From an uncultured Flavobacteriaceae bacterium (GTDB lineage: Bacteria > Bacteroidota > Bacteroidia > Flavobacteriales > Flavobacteriaceae): 64,000 bases of DNA. This document shows, one piece after another, positions 1-9,564 of the stretch; the stretch's first letter is position 1; every line of letters starts with the position of its first letter. The translations under genes and the position numbers were made by a program. The stretch is taken from the NCBI GenBank assembly GCA_947497245.1, contig CANMFO010000001.1, positions 558,001-622,000 on the forward strand. The letters are read 5' to 3'. The notes beneath the pieces were generated by a model, which did no database searches, was not told where the DNA came from, and worked only from the letters and a program-made list of their open reading frames with translations.

Positions 1-452
1 CTGAAAACACCTTCCTCAATGGCGGCGGCGGGCTTTACCTTGGCAATATTCCGGCGCATATTGTAAATTTTCTGTTCCGATGCCGGAATGACATTGTTGG
101 CGAAGTAAAAAGTGACCCCGCCCAAAATGATCACAAAGATTATGACACTGAGCATTGCGCGCTGCAGGGAGATGCCCGAAGCCTTCATGGCGGCAAATTC
201 GTAGTTTTCGGCAAACGTGCCAAAGGTCAGGATGGACGAGAGCAGCACGGTAAGGGGCAGCACCTTTTCGGTAAGGTTGGGCATCAGGTAAAAAAGAAAC
301 TTACCGATGATGATGATATCAAGGCCCTTCCCGGCCAGGTCATCAATAAAAAGCCAGATCGTCTGGAAGATAAAGATGAACATCAATATCACAAACGAAC
401 TAAAAAAATTAAACAGGAACCTGGATAAAATATATCGGTCTAGAAGTCGCAA
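1..452 (-). CDS. lptG: LptF/LptG family permease, N-terminal part (runs off the window edge)
   Basis: Reverse-strand translation gives LRLLDRYILSRFLFNFFSSFVILMFIFIFQTIWLFIDDLAGKGLDIIIIGKFLFYLMPNLTEKVLPLTVLLSSILTFG, typical YjgP/LptG N-terminus; TTG start proposed; adjacent to lolA. Confidence 0.8.
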   Translation of the reverse strand, partial: MRLLDRYILSRFLFNFFSSFVILMFIFIFQTIWLFIDDLAGKGLDIIIIGKFLFYLMPNLTEKVLPLTVLLSSILTFGTFAENYEFAAMKASGISLQRAMLSVIIFVIILGGVTFYFANNVIPASEQKIYNMRRNIAKVKPAAAIEEGVF

Positions 453-456
453 CGGC

Positions 457-1128
457 TTAATTTCTTATGATGTAGTACCCTTCGTTCTTGTACTTGCTTT
501 CGTCAAAAGTAAATAAGGTTTCGGACAATGGCTGATCTGTTTTAAAAGAATTAACAGTAATCGTCGTGGTCGTACCGTTTTTTCCGGTCTGTATCAATTT
601 GTAGATGTGTTTGGTCTCCACATCGATTCCCAGCAGTATTGACGCTATTTCCGTGTTGGTGTCGATGGGCGTCAATTTTACGTACTGGATCTTTCTACCC
701 TGCCTGTTCTGGAGAATATCCCATTGGTAGGTATGTCCCGATCTGTAAAAAGTCAGCATTTTCGAAGGAGTGACCGAATTTTCATCCTCTAGTCTGTCCT
801 CTATGGTGACCTCCTCGTTCTCGGGCACTACGGTATACACCTTTTTACCATCGTACAATTGCTGCGAGCCCAAATAATTGAACAAGTATTTATCGCCCTT
901 GAGTGTGACATCGCCACGGGTTTCCGAATTTACCTTCGCCTCCGCATTGTTGAGCACATGCTTAAAATCAACGTAAATATTCTCGTAGCCGCTTACCTTG
1001 TGGTATACGTCATCCAGCAGGGCCTTGGCCTTGTCCGCATTTTGGGCCACGGAAAAAGTGGTGCCAAAAATGGCCAGCACTAAAAATATGGACTTCTTCA
1101 TGTTCGTTCTAAGTTTAGTTTTTTTCAT
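457..1128 (-). CDS. lolA: Outer-membrane lipoprotein carrier protein LolA-like
   Basis: 223 aa, signal peptide, LolA-like pattern (FKHVLNNAEAKVNSETRGDVTLKGDKYLFNYLGSQQLYDGKKVYTVVPENEEV); next to ftsK. An internal Met at about 1101 may be the true start. Confidence 0.85.
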   Translation of the reverse strand: MKKTKLRTNMKKSIFLVLAIFGTTFSVAQNADKAKALLDDVYHKVSGYENIYVDFKHVLNNAEAKVNSETRGDVTLKGDKYLFNYLGSQQLYDGKKVYTVVPENEEVTIEDRLEDENSVTPSKMLTFYRSGHTYQWDILQNRQGRKIQYVKLTPIDTNTEIASILLGIDVETKHIYKLIQTGKNGTTTTITVNSFKTDQPLSETLFTFDESKYKNEGYYIIRN

Positions 1129-3478
1129 TGTTCAACAACTGGTCCAGGGAACTTAGATCGCTGATCAAAACCTGTCTGGCCTTGCTGCCTTCAAAGGGTC
1201 CGACAATACCCGCAGCTTCCAATTGATCGATGATCCGTCCCGCGCGGTTATAGCCCAGTTTCAGTTTCCGTTGGATCAAAGAGGCCGATCCTTGCTGCGC
1301 CGTAATGATTACCTCGGCCGCTTCCCGGAACATCGCATCCCTGTCCGTTATGTCATAATCAATACCTGTGCCAGAATCTTCCCCCATATATTCCGGTAGT
1401 TCATAAGCTTCCGGATACGCCCTTTGGGAACCAATATATTCTGTGATCTTATCGACCTCCGGCGTATCGACAAAGGCGCACTGTATACGGGTAACATCGT
1501 TTCCTTGTGTAAACAACATATCGCCACGGCCGATCAACTGGTCGGCCCCCTGGGTATCCAAAATGGTCCTGGAATCGATCTTTGAAGTCACCCTAAAAGC
1601 GATTCTGGCCGGGAAATTGGCCTTGATGATCCCCGTGATCACGTTGACGGACGGCCTTTGGGTGGCAATGATCAAATGAATGCCTATGGCCCGGGCCAAC
1701 TGGGCCAAACGGGCAATGGGGGTCTCCACTTCCTTTCCGGCCGTCATGATCAAATCGGCAAACTCGTCAATGACCAGGATGATATAGGGCAAAAACTTAT
1801 GGCCGTCATGCGGATTCAGTTTACGCGACTTGAATTTTGTGTTGTATTCCTTGATGTTGCGCACCATGGCCATCTTCAGCAATTCGTAGCGATTGTCCAT
1901 TTCGATACAAAGCGAATTCAAGGTATTGATGACCTTGTTGTTATCGGTGATGATGGCGTCCTCCACGTCGGGGAGCTTCGCCAAAAAGTGCCGTTCTATC
2001 TTGTTGTACAGGGTAAGTTCCACTTTTTTTGGATCGACCAGTACAAATTTTACCTCTGCGGGGTGTTTTTTGTAAAGGAGGGAGGTCAGCACGGCGTTCA
2101 GTCCGACCGACTTCCCCTGACCCGTTGCCCCTGCCATGAGCAAGTGCGGCATTTTCGCCAGATCGACCACAAAGGTCTCATTGCTAATGGTCTTTCCAAA
2201 GGCGATGGGCAACTGCATCTCCGCTTTTTGGAATTTGCTGGAAGCGATTACTGACCGCATGGAGACAATGGTCGCGTTCTTGTTCGGAACTTCGATACCT
2301 ATCGTTCCCTTTCCAGGAATGGGTGCGATAATGCGGATGCCCAAGGCGGCCAATGAAAGCGCTATATCGTCTTCGAGGTTCTTTATCTTGGAAATGCGTA
2401 TGCCCGCATCGGGAACGATTTCATACAAGGTCACCGTAGGGCCGATGGTGGCCTTGATCTGGGCTATACCGATCTTGTAGTTGCGGAGGGTCTCCACGAT
2501 CTTGTTCTTGTTACTCTCGAGTTCTTCTTGGTTGATGGTAATCCCACCGGTGGCACCATGCTGGTCCAAAAGATCAATATGGGGAAACTTGTAGTGCCCA
2601 AGCTCCAAGGTTGGGTCGAATTCGCCAAAATCGTCCACGAGGCTATCGGCTATATTGCCTTTCTCTTCCTTTTCGACCACGATTTCCTTTACCTCCATGG
2701 CCAGTTCCTCTTTCAATTCCTCTTCCACCTCGGGGGTACGCACCTCAAAATTGTCCTGGGGGGCTTTCTCCAGGGGCGGGATATCTTTTTTGTGGGTATA
2801 GGTGTCCAGGACGACCGGGGTTTCGTCCTCGGGGTCCAGTACCAGTGTGGTGCCCGTGGTCGTGGCCGTTTTTTGGGACTTTGCTTCTGGATCCTTTTTT
2901 GTTGTAAGGTAGTCGAGCAAGTGGTCGGGCGAAAATTTGAAGAAGCGGACCAGAATGAATATCAATCCGAACAAGAGAATAAGGAAAACACCGATCTTGC
3001 CTGTATAGTCCTGTAGAAAGTCGTTCATCTCATGGCCCACCAGACCGCCCCACAAAGGTCTTTCCGCAGCAAAGAATCCCAGGGCGATCGATATCCAGAT
3101 CATGAACAAGAGCCCCCATATCCATTTTTTGATCAATCCCTGCTTGGTAAGGCTTAGGAACATGTTCAGACCGGTCAGGAAGAGCAGGGCGGTGATGATC
3201 AATGAAGCCAATCCGAAACCTTTGTACATAAAAAAGTGGCTTACCGCGGCCCCAAATTTATTGAGCAGGTTTTCGGCCTGCTCGTTTCGGTCCGGGAATT
3301 CGCTCAACAGGCTCTGATCGTCCTGCCAGGTAAAATAGAAGGAGACGAAGGAAAAGAACAGGGCGACACTGAAAAGCATTAGGAGGCTTCCCAGTATGAT
3401 CTTATTTTGTTTGGATATCTTGAAAGGCGCTTTTTTTTTGGTAGTTCTCCGTTTTGCCTTTGTTGCCTTCTTTGCCAT
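1115..3478 (-). CDS. ftsK: DNA translocase FtsK/SpoIIIE
   Basis: 787 aa, N-terminal TM segments, Walker A (GATGQGKSVGLNA), Walker B (LVIDEFADL), C-terminal gamma domain. Confidence 0.95.
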   Translation of the reverse strand: MAKKATKAKRRTTKKKAPFKISKQNKIILGSLLMLFSVALFFSFVSFYFTWQDDQSLLSEFPDRNEQAENLLNKFGAAVSHFFMYKGFGLASLIITALLFLTGLNMFLSLTKQGLIKKWIWGLLFMIWISIALGFFAAERPLWGGLVGHEMNDFLQDYTGKIGVFLILLFGLIFILVRFFKFSPDHLLDYLTTKKDPEAKSQKTATTTGTTLVLDPEDETPVVLDTYTHKKDIPPLEKAPQDNFEVRTPEVEEELKEELAMEVKEIVVEKEEKGNIADSLVDDFGEFDPTLELGHYKFPHIDLLDQHGATGGITINQEELESNKNKIVETLRNYKIGIAQIKATIGPTVTLYEIVPDAGIRISKIKNLEDDIALSLAALGIRIIAPIPGKGTIGIEVPNKNATIVSMRSVIASSKFQKAEMQLPIAFGKTISNETFVVDLAKMPHLLMAGATGQGKSVGLNAVLTSLLYKKHPAEVKFVLVDPKKVELTLYNKIERHFLAKLPDVEDAIITDNNKVINTLNSLCIEMDNRYELLKMAMVRNIKEYNTKFKSRKLNPHDGHKFLPYIILVIDEFADLIMTAGKEVETPIARLAQLARAIGIHLIIATQRPSVNVITGIIKANFPARIAFRVTSKIDSRTILDTQGADQLIGRGDMLFTQGNDVTRIQCAFVDTPEVDKITEYIGSQRAYPEAYELPEYMGEDSGTGIDYDITDRDAMFREAAEVIITAQQGSASLIQRKLKLGYNRAGRIIDQLEAAGIVGPFEGSKARQVLISDLSSLDQLLNNEKN

Positions 3479-3526
3479 TAAAATTCGGGTTCTGAGGTCA
3501 AAAGTACAAATTTAGCGGTGAAGGGG

Positions 3527-3892
3527 TCAAAAAAACTTGGGAAGATAGATGATCAGACCAATGATAGCGGAGGCTATGGACACCAGCATCACGGCACCCG
3601 CGGAAATGTCCTTGATAAAGCCGATTTTCGGATCGTGCTCGGGTTGTATGAAATCCGCGATTTTTTCCACGGCAGTATTCATGCCCTCAATACCCAGGAC
3701 AAGGGCAATGGCCAAGATTTGCAGGATCCATTCTGTCGCCGTAAGGTCAAAATAGAAGCCGACGGCCGTCATTACGATGGCGATAAAGACCTGTATTTTT
3801 ATGCTGGCCTCGGTGCGAATCAAAAGAATGGCCCCGCGAAATGCGAAGCCCACGCTTTTGACCCTGTTTTTTAAAAAGGATTCCTTAGGCAT
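3527..3892 (-). CDS. dgkA: Diacylglycerol kinase family protein
   Basis: 121 aa, E-x-x-N motif (GIEGMNTAVEKIADF) and multiple TM segments. Confidence 0.85.
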   Translation of the reverse strand: MPKESFLKNRVKSVGFAFRGAILLIRTEASIKIQVFIAIVMTAVGFYFDLTATEWILQILAIALVLGIEGMNTAVEKIADFIQPEHDPKIGFIKDISAGAVMLVSIASAIIGLIIYLPKFF

Positions 3893-4391
3893 TTTTCAGG
3901 GCTTCAAGGGCCGAATCATAATTGGGCTCATCCACGGTTTCAGGGACCTGTTCCGTATACACTACGTTTCTGCTTTCGTCGAGCACCACCACGGCCCGGG
4001 AGTGCAGTGGCGCCAAGGGGCCATCTGAAAACTGCAGTCCGTACGACTTACCGAAATTCCCGTCCCTAAAATCGGACAACATTTCCACATTCTTGATTCC
4101 CTCGGCCCCACAAAAACGGGCTTGGGCAAACGGAAGGTCCTTGGAGATACAGAGCACCACGGTGTTGTCCAGATCGGACGCTTCTTTGTTGAATTGTCGT
4201 ACCGATTGCGCACAAGTACCGGTATCGATACTTGGAAAGATGTTCAGGACCACCTTCTTTCCATCAAAATCACCAAGGGATGCGCTTGATAAATCTACTT
4301 TGGTGAGGTTGAAATCCGGGGCCGCACTGCCCTTGGAGGGCAATTCCCCGATAGTATGTATTGCATTTCCTTTCAGTGTTACTGTTGCCAT
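3885..4391 (-). CDS. tpx: Thiol peroxidase
   Basis: 168 aa; MATVTLKGNAIHTIGELP...FPSIDTGTCAQSVRQFN...FARFCGAEG, characteristic of Tpx. Confidence 0.93.
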   Translation of the reverse strand: MATVTLKGNAIHTIGELPSKGSAAPDFNLTKVDLSSASLGDFDGKKVVLNIFPSIDTGTCAQSVRQFNKEASDLDNTVVLCISKDLPFAQARFCGAEGIKNVEMLSDFRDGNFGKSYGLQFSDGPLAPLHSRAVVVLDESRNVVYTEQVPETVDEPNYDSALEALKNA

Positions 4392-4493
4392 AGCTATATT
4401 TTAATATTTTGCGTGAAATTAAAAAAAAGTAAGGGGATATGTAAGCGTTTTAAAAATAAAAGTCCGTTGCTGGAGGAGGGGACATCCATAGGT

Positions 4494-5996
4494 CTAAACC
4501 GGCTCCCCCGCGGTCGAAGCGGTGGTCAATTGCTTGATCTTGATCTGGAAGGCTGCGAATATGAGCGTCATAAACGGACTCAACCAGTTGAAGATGGCGT
4601 AGAAAAAATATTCCCCTACGCTCACACCGAGAACCCCGCTATGATAGGCACCACAGGTATTCCATGGAATCAATACGGAGGTCACGGTCCCGGAATCCTC
4701 CAAGGTCCTGCTCAGGTTTTCAGGGGCTAACCCCCGGTCCTTATAGGCTTTGGAAAACATTTTTCCCGGTACCACGATGGCGAGATATTGATCGGAAGCG
4801 GTGACGTTCAGGGCGAGACAACTGCCCACCGTGCTCGCAAACAGTCCAAAGGTGGTCTTGGCCATGCCCAAAAGGGCTTTCGTAATCCTGGAGAGTGCAC
4901 CGATGCCGTCCATTACGCCCCCGAAGACCATGGCGCAGATGATCAGCCAAATGGTGCCCAACATGCCCTCCATGCCCTTGGCGGAAAAAAGGTCGTCCAG
5001 GGCAGCGTTATCCGTTGCTATGGATGTCTTTACCGTGATTGCATTAAGGACCCCCTTGTAGGCCGAAATAAAATTAAGCTGTTCGGAACCGCCAATTGTC
5101 GCAACGATCGTAGGTTGGAAAATCAATGCAAAAACGCCGCCCAATAATGTCCCGATAAGTAGTGCCAATAGGGGCGGGGCCTTCTTTACAATCAAAAAAA
5201 CCACGACCAGGGGAACCAAGAACAACCAGCCGTTGATATTAAAGGAGGCATCGATGGAGTCCAAAATGGCCTGGGTGTCGGTGGTCCCAGAGGTACTTAT
5301 GGTAAAGCCGAGAATAATGAACACGGTCAAGGCCACCAGATAGGTAGGTACCGTGGTCATGCTCATGTATTTGATATGGCTGAACAGTTCCCCGCCGGCC
5401 ATGGCCGGGGCCAGGTTGGTGGTATCGCTCAAGGGGGAGAGCTTGTCCCCAAAATAGGCCCCCGACAGTACGGCACCGGCCGTCATTCCCAGCGAAATGC
5501 CCAGGGCGCTGCCGATGCCCACCAAAGCGATCCCTACGGTGGCCGAGGTGGTCCAGGAACTACCGGTCGCTATCGAAATGATGGAACAAATGATCACACA
5601 GGCCGCTAAAAAGATGGTGGGATTCAAAATCTGGAGCCCGTAATAGATCATGGAGGGAATAATACCGCTGATCAACCAGGTGCCTGAAAGTGCCCCGACC
5701 ATGAGGAGAATGAGCAGCGCACCCGAGGTGGATCGTACATTTTCGGCCACCTCGGTCATCATCTGTCGGTAAGATACCCCGTTGAAATGGCCCACTATGG
5801 CGGCGATCGCCCCGCCCAAGAGCAGAATGAACTGGTTGGAACCGCTCAACGCCTCATCCCCATATACAAAGACGTTATAGGCCAACATACCCACCAACAG
5901 AAATACCGGAAGCAAGGCTTCCCAAATATTCAATTCCCTGTTTTCAATGATCGTTTCGTCTTGGGGTGTTGTGGGCTCTATGTTCTGGCTCTCCAT
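4494..5996 (-). CDS. nhaC: Na+/H+ antiporter NhaC family
   Basis: 500 aa polytopic membrane protein with GSSWTTSATVGIALVGIG and GAYFGDKLSPLSDTTNLAPA, NhaC signatures. Confidence 0.9.
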   Translation of the reverse strand: MESQNIEPTTPQDETIIENRELNIWEALLPVFLLVGMLAYNVFVYGDEALSGSNQFILLLGGAIAAIVGHFNGVSYRQMMTEVAENVRSTSGALLILLMVGALSGTWLISGIIPSMIYYGLQILNPTIFLAACVIICSIISIATGSSWTTSATVGIALVGIGSALGISLGMTAGAVLSGAYFGDKLSPLSDTTNLAPAMAGGELFSHIKYMSMTTVPTYLVALTVFIILGFTISTSGTTDTQAILDSIDASFNINGWLFLVPLVVVFLIVKKAPPLLALLIGTLLGGVFALIFQPTIVATIGGSEQLNFISAYKGVLNAITVKTSIATDNAALDDLFSAKGMEGMLGTIWLIICAMVFGGVMDGIGALSRITKALLGMAKTTFGLFASTVGSCLALNVTASDQYLAIVVPGKMFSKAYKDRGLAPENLSRTLEDSGTVTSVLIPWNTCGAYHSGVLGVSVGEYFFYAIFNWLSPFMTLIFAAFQIKIKQLTTASTAGEPV

Positions 5997-6221
5997 AAAT
6001 TTTACCTTGGTTATGGAGTAATATTACGATTTTGATGCGGTACCTGCAAATGGGTCGGCCAAATGGTTTTTGGAGCTGTTCCGGCCACGCCGACCTTGGA
6101 ATTTTCTAGTGGGAAAAGCGTATGCGCAACCTGTCCCGAGTGTTGGAGGCAGTATGGAATACCGCCGGGCCAAAACGATCCTTGGATCGCACCGCCTGTT
6201 TTTTTAGCGTAGGTATACGCA

Positions 6222-6251
6222 TTGTCCAACGGCAAAACATTCGTATTTTTG
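6222..6251 (+). promoter_or_regulatory. Candidate Bacteroidota-type promoter upstream of lpdA
   Basis: TTG (6222-6224), 19-nt spacer, TATTTTTG (6244-6251), matching the TTG/TAnnTTTG consensus; start codon at 6311. Confidence 0.45.
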
Positions 6252-6310
6252 TGTCTTGGAATCCAGACGGATTCCGTTCAGAAAATACCCGATATTAACA
6301 AAATCATACT

Positions 6311-7717
6311 ATGACTCAATACGATGTAGCCGTAATCGGCTCGGGCCCTGGAGGCTATGTGGCGGCGATTCGTTGCGCCCAACTGGGAATGAAGACCGCA
6401 ATTATAGAAAAATACAGCACCTTGGGGGGGACTTGCCTGAACGTGGGCTGTATCCCTTCCAAGGCTTTGTTGGATTCTTCGCACCATTACGAGGATGCCA
6501 TAAAACACTTTGAGGAACATGGTATTCAGATTCCGGGACAGGTTAAAGTGAACCTGGAACAGATGATCGCCAGGAAGCAGGGAGTGGTCGACCTGACCAC
6601 AAAGGGCATTCAGTTTCTTATGGACAAAAACAAAATTGATGTTTACGAAGGATTGGGGAGTTTTAAAGACGCGACCCATATCAACATCAGGAAAAATGAT
6701 GGAAAGACCGATACCATCGAAGCTAGGCACACCATCATTGCCACCGGCTCCAAACCCTCCACTTTGCCATTCATCGAGATTGACAAGGAGCGGGTAATCA
6801 CCTCGACGGAAGCTTTGAAACTTACAGAGATCCCAAAACACATGATTGTGATAGGAGGTGGGGTCATAGGCCTTGAATTGGGGCAGGTGTATAAAAGATT
6901 GGGTGCCCAGGTAACGGTGGTAGAGTTCATGGACCGAATCATACCGGGCATGGACGCCGCATTGTCGAAGGAATTGATGAAGGTGATGAAGAAACAGAAG
7001 GTAAGCTTCAATCTTTCCCACAAAGTAAAATCCGTTGAACGAAAGGGAAAGGAAGTCATTGTTAAGGCTGATAATAAAAAAGGCGAAGAAGTGGTATTGA
7101 AGGGTGACTATTGCTTGGTCTCCGTGGGGCGTCGGCCCTATACCGATGGTTTGAACGCCGCAGCGGCAGGGGTGAAGCTGACGGACAGGGGCATGGTCGA
7201 AGTGAACGAACATCTACAGACGAACGTTGCCAATATCTACGCCATTGGCGATGTGGTCCGAGGTGCCATGTTGGCCCACAAAGCGGAAGAGGAGGGTACG
7301 ATGGTCGCGGAAATTTTGGCGGGACAAAAACCACATATCGATTATAATTTGATTCCCGGTGTAGTGTACACCTGGCCGGAGGTGGCGGCCGTCGGCAAGA
7401 CGGAAGAGGAGCTGAAAGAAGCGGGTGTCGAATACAAAGTGGGACAATTTCCCATGCGGGCCTTGGGCCGTTCCCGGGCCAGCATGGATACCGATGGGTT
7501 TGTAAAAATATTGGCCGATAAAAAAACGGACGAAGTCCTGGGTGTCCATATGATAGGTGCCCGTTGCGCCGATTTGATCACAGAAGCGGTCACGGCCATG
7601 GAATTCCGGGCTTCGGCCGAGGATATTGCCCGTATGAGCCATGCGCACCCTACCTATGCCGAAGCGGTGAAGGAGGCCGCCCTAGCTGCGACCGCCGACA
7701 GGGCGTTGCATATTTAA
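6311..7717 (+). CDS. lpdA: Dihydrolipoyl dehydrogenase
   Basis: 468 aa; GSGPGGYVAAIRCAQLG, GGTCLNVGCIPSKALL redox-active disulfide, HAHPTYAEAVKEAAL C-terminus. Confidence 0.96.
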   Translation: MTQYDVAVIGSGPGGYVAAIRCAQLGMKTAIIEKYSTLGGTCLNVGCIPSKALLDSSHHYEDAIKHFEEHGIQIPGQVKVNLEQMIARKQGVVDLTTKGIQFLMDKNKIDVYEGLGSFKDATHINIRKNDGKTDTIEARHTIIATGSKPSTLPFIEIDKERVITSTEALKLTEIPKHMIVIGGGVIGLELGQVYKRLGAQVTVVEFMDRIIPGMDAALSKELMKVMKKQKVSFNLSHKVKSVERKGKEVIVKADNKKGEEVVLKGDYCLVSVGRRPYTDGLNAAAAGVKLTDRGMVEVNEHLQTNVANIYAIGDVVRGAMLAHKAEEEGTMVAEILAGQKPHIDYNLIPGVVYTWPEVAAVGKTEEELKEAGVEYKVGQFPMRALGRSRASMDTDGFVKILADKKTDEVLGVHMIGARCADLITEAVTAMEFRASAEDIARMSHAHPTYAEAVKEAALAATADRALHI

Positions 7718-7740
7718 CAAGAATGTTCCATACGAAGTAA

Positions 7741-7767
7741 ACCCCATCACGCTATGGGGTTTTTTTA
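7741..7767 (+). terminator. Rho-independent terminator after lpdA
   Basis: ACCCCAT-cacgct-ATGGGGT followed by TTTTTT. Confidence 0.8.
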
Positions 7768-7995
7768 TAGGGCATTGTGCGACCCGTCGCAATAGGGCGG
7801 GTTTTGGGTCTGCTTGCAGGTGCAGAGCCAAGCTTCTTCGTTTTCGGCATTAAAACCCAGTGCACCGGGTTTGTTATGGACTCTGTGCGTGCCGTCGCAA
7901 AAGGGCTGGCCCTCGCTATGACTGCAGGTGCACCAAGCATAGCGTTTGTCTTTTTCCAAATCCACTCTGATCGGGGCGTATTTTTTCTTTTCCAT
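7765..7995 (-). CDS. CDGSH iron-sulfur domain protein with two CDGSH-type motifs
   Basis: 76 aa; CTCSHSEGQPFCDGTH and CTCKQTQNPPYCDGSH. Confidence 0.88.
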   Translation of the reverse strand: MEKKKYAPIRVDLEKDKRYAWCTCSHSEGQPFCDGTHRVHNKPGALGFNAENEEAWLCTCKQTQNPPYCDGSHNAL

Positions 7996-8046
7996 GTAAA
8001 AAGGATTTTGTTGTTACGAAGATAACAAAAGTGGTGCAGGTCCGGT

Positions 8047-9228
8047 CTATCCCTTGGCAAGCCCAAACAAGCGCAGTGCCTTGGAAAAAGCCGTCTTTAG
8101 AAGTTCCGCCGCATGGGGCATGAGCCGTTCCGATTTTGATCGGGCAAACCGCAAGGCAAGCGTAGTGTTCGATTTGATGGACGGCCCGTGTCGGTCATAT
8201 TGCAGTGCCAGATAGGAGCAGGCTACCATAAAGGCCAACGCTCCAACAATAGCGGTAATGGGGGAGACCGAGTGGTTAAAGAAGCGGTACAGTCCCATTC
8301 CCGTAAAACTTCCATATAGGATGATGAAATGGATGACGTAAATGGAAAGGGTATTTTGCCCAATCTTCAATAAAGTGGCGTTCTTCAGCATGCCCCTGAA
8401 CAACATGAACACGGCAAAGACCAAGAACACATCGCCAAGGCGAATGAACAAATAATTATTGAAGTAAATATCGGCAAACAACTGGACACCGGTCATTCTT
8501 GACAGTTCCAAAAACAAAATGGAGGAATAAAAGACCAATCCCATCCCGACAAGCGAAGCGATTCCAATGGCTACGGGGTAGAGGTACCTGAAATCTTTGA
8601 ACCTTGTGAACAAAATGGATAAAAACGCCCCAAAGGCGGCATATCCAAACCAAGGGAAAATGGTAAATACAGAGCCATTGCTATGGGTAAAATAATTGGC
8701 CAGGGCGTCCGGTAAAAAAACCAGGTTCCAATCGCTGTAGATCGGTTCAAAAAGAAAAAGTACCAGGGAGGCGCCCATCAAGAGGATGGGGAAGACCCAC
8801 TTTCTTCTTTGGGTCAGCAAATAAATGCCGATGATGCCCAGGATGGAAAGACCGATACAGTGCAATACGTCCACCAAAAGGAAGGAGTCGTAGATCTCTC
8901 CACTGAGGAGCCCAAAAAGGTTCATTCGAAGTAGATAGCCAATGATAAGAAGTTGCAGCCCCCTGCGGATGCCTTTGGCTACCCGGGGATTTTCCCAACC
9001 TGTCTTGTCGCCCCGAACCAAAAGATAGGTAAAGATAAAACCGGAGACGGTGAAGAACACAGGAGCGGTGATGCCCCTAAAATATTTCCAAACCGAAAAG
9101 AGCATATTGCCATTGTCCCGAAAGGCATTGTCCAAGAGGCCATCGACAAAATGACCCTGTAGCATCATCAAGATTGCCCAGGCGCGCATGGCGTCTATAA
9201 AAAATAATCTGGCCGTTTTCTTTTCCAC
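8047..9228 (-). CDS. Heparan-alpha-glucosaminide N-acetyltransferase-like / DUF1624-type membrane protein
   Basis: 393 aa polytopic; FFIDAMRAWAILMMLQGHFVDGLL...FRGITAPVFFTVSGFIFTYLL. Confidence 0.75.
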   Translation of the reverse strand: MEKKTARLFFIDAMRAWAILMMLQGHFVDGLLDNAFRDNGNMLFSVWKYFRGITAPVFFTVSGFIFTYLLVRGDKTGWENPRVAKGIRRGLQLLIIGYLLRMNLFGLLSGEIYDSFLLVDVLHCIGLSILGIIGIYLLTQRRKWVFPILLMGASLVLFLFEPIYSDWNLVFLPDALANYFTHSNGSVFTIFPWFGYAAFGAFLSILFTRFKDFRYLYPVAIGIASLVGMGLVFYSSILFLELSRMTGVQLFADIYFNNYLFIRLGDVFLVFAVFMLFRGMLKNATLLKIGQNTLSIYVIHFIILYGSFTGMGLYRFFNHSVSPITAIVGALAFMVACSYLALQYDRHGPSIKSNTTLALRFARSKSERLMPHAAELLKTAFSKALRLFGLAKG

Positions 9229-9564
9229 TGGTTTTGGTGCTGCGCACTTTTTTTTGTATCACCCTATATACTTGTACAACAGTGCTTTTGGATGTTTTGT
9301 GCGTCAAAATTAGACAAAATACGAACAACTCTATGGATTTTGCGGTAATTTCGGCTTCTAGATCTGTTAAACGCATTTATGGTGGCAATATTGGAGTTTT
9401 CCAAGGGAGATTTCCGAAACTTTTTCCGAATAGGGGATAAAATCCGGGCTTCCGGGATGGGGTGCCCGGCTTCCTTTCAAAATTTTCGTGGGAAAGGCAG
9501 CTCTTTGTCAATGCCCCATCAAAGGAATCTCGATCTGTGTACCAAAAAAGTTCGAACCAAATAA

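Noticed and set aside
1658-3016. Long plus-strand ORFs inside ftsK (198, 114, 162 aa)
   Set aside because: Antisense to conserved ftsK coding sequence; no start context or domain.
6278-7213. 311-aa ORF on the minus strand overlapping lpdA
   Set aside because: Antisense shadow of the well-supported lpdA; composition (His/Phe/Gln-rich) lacks any recognisable domain.
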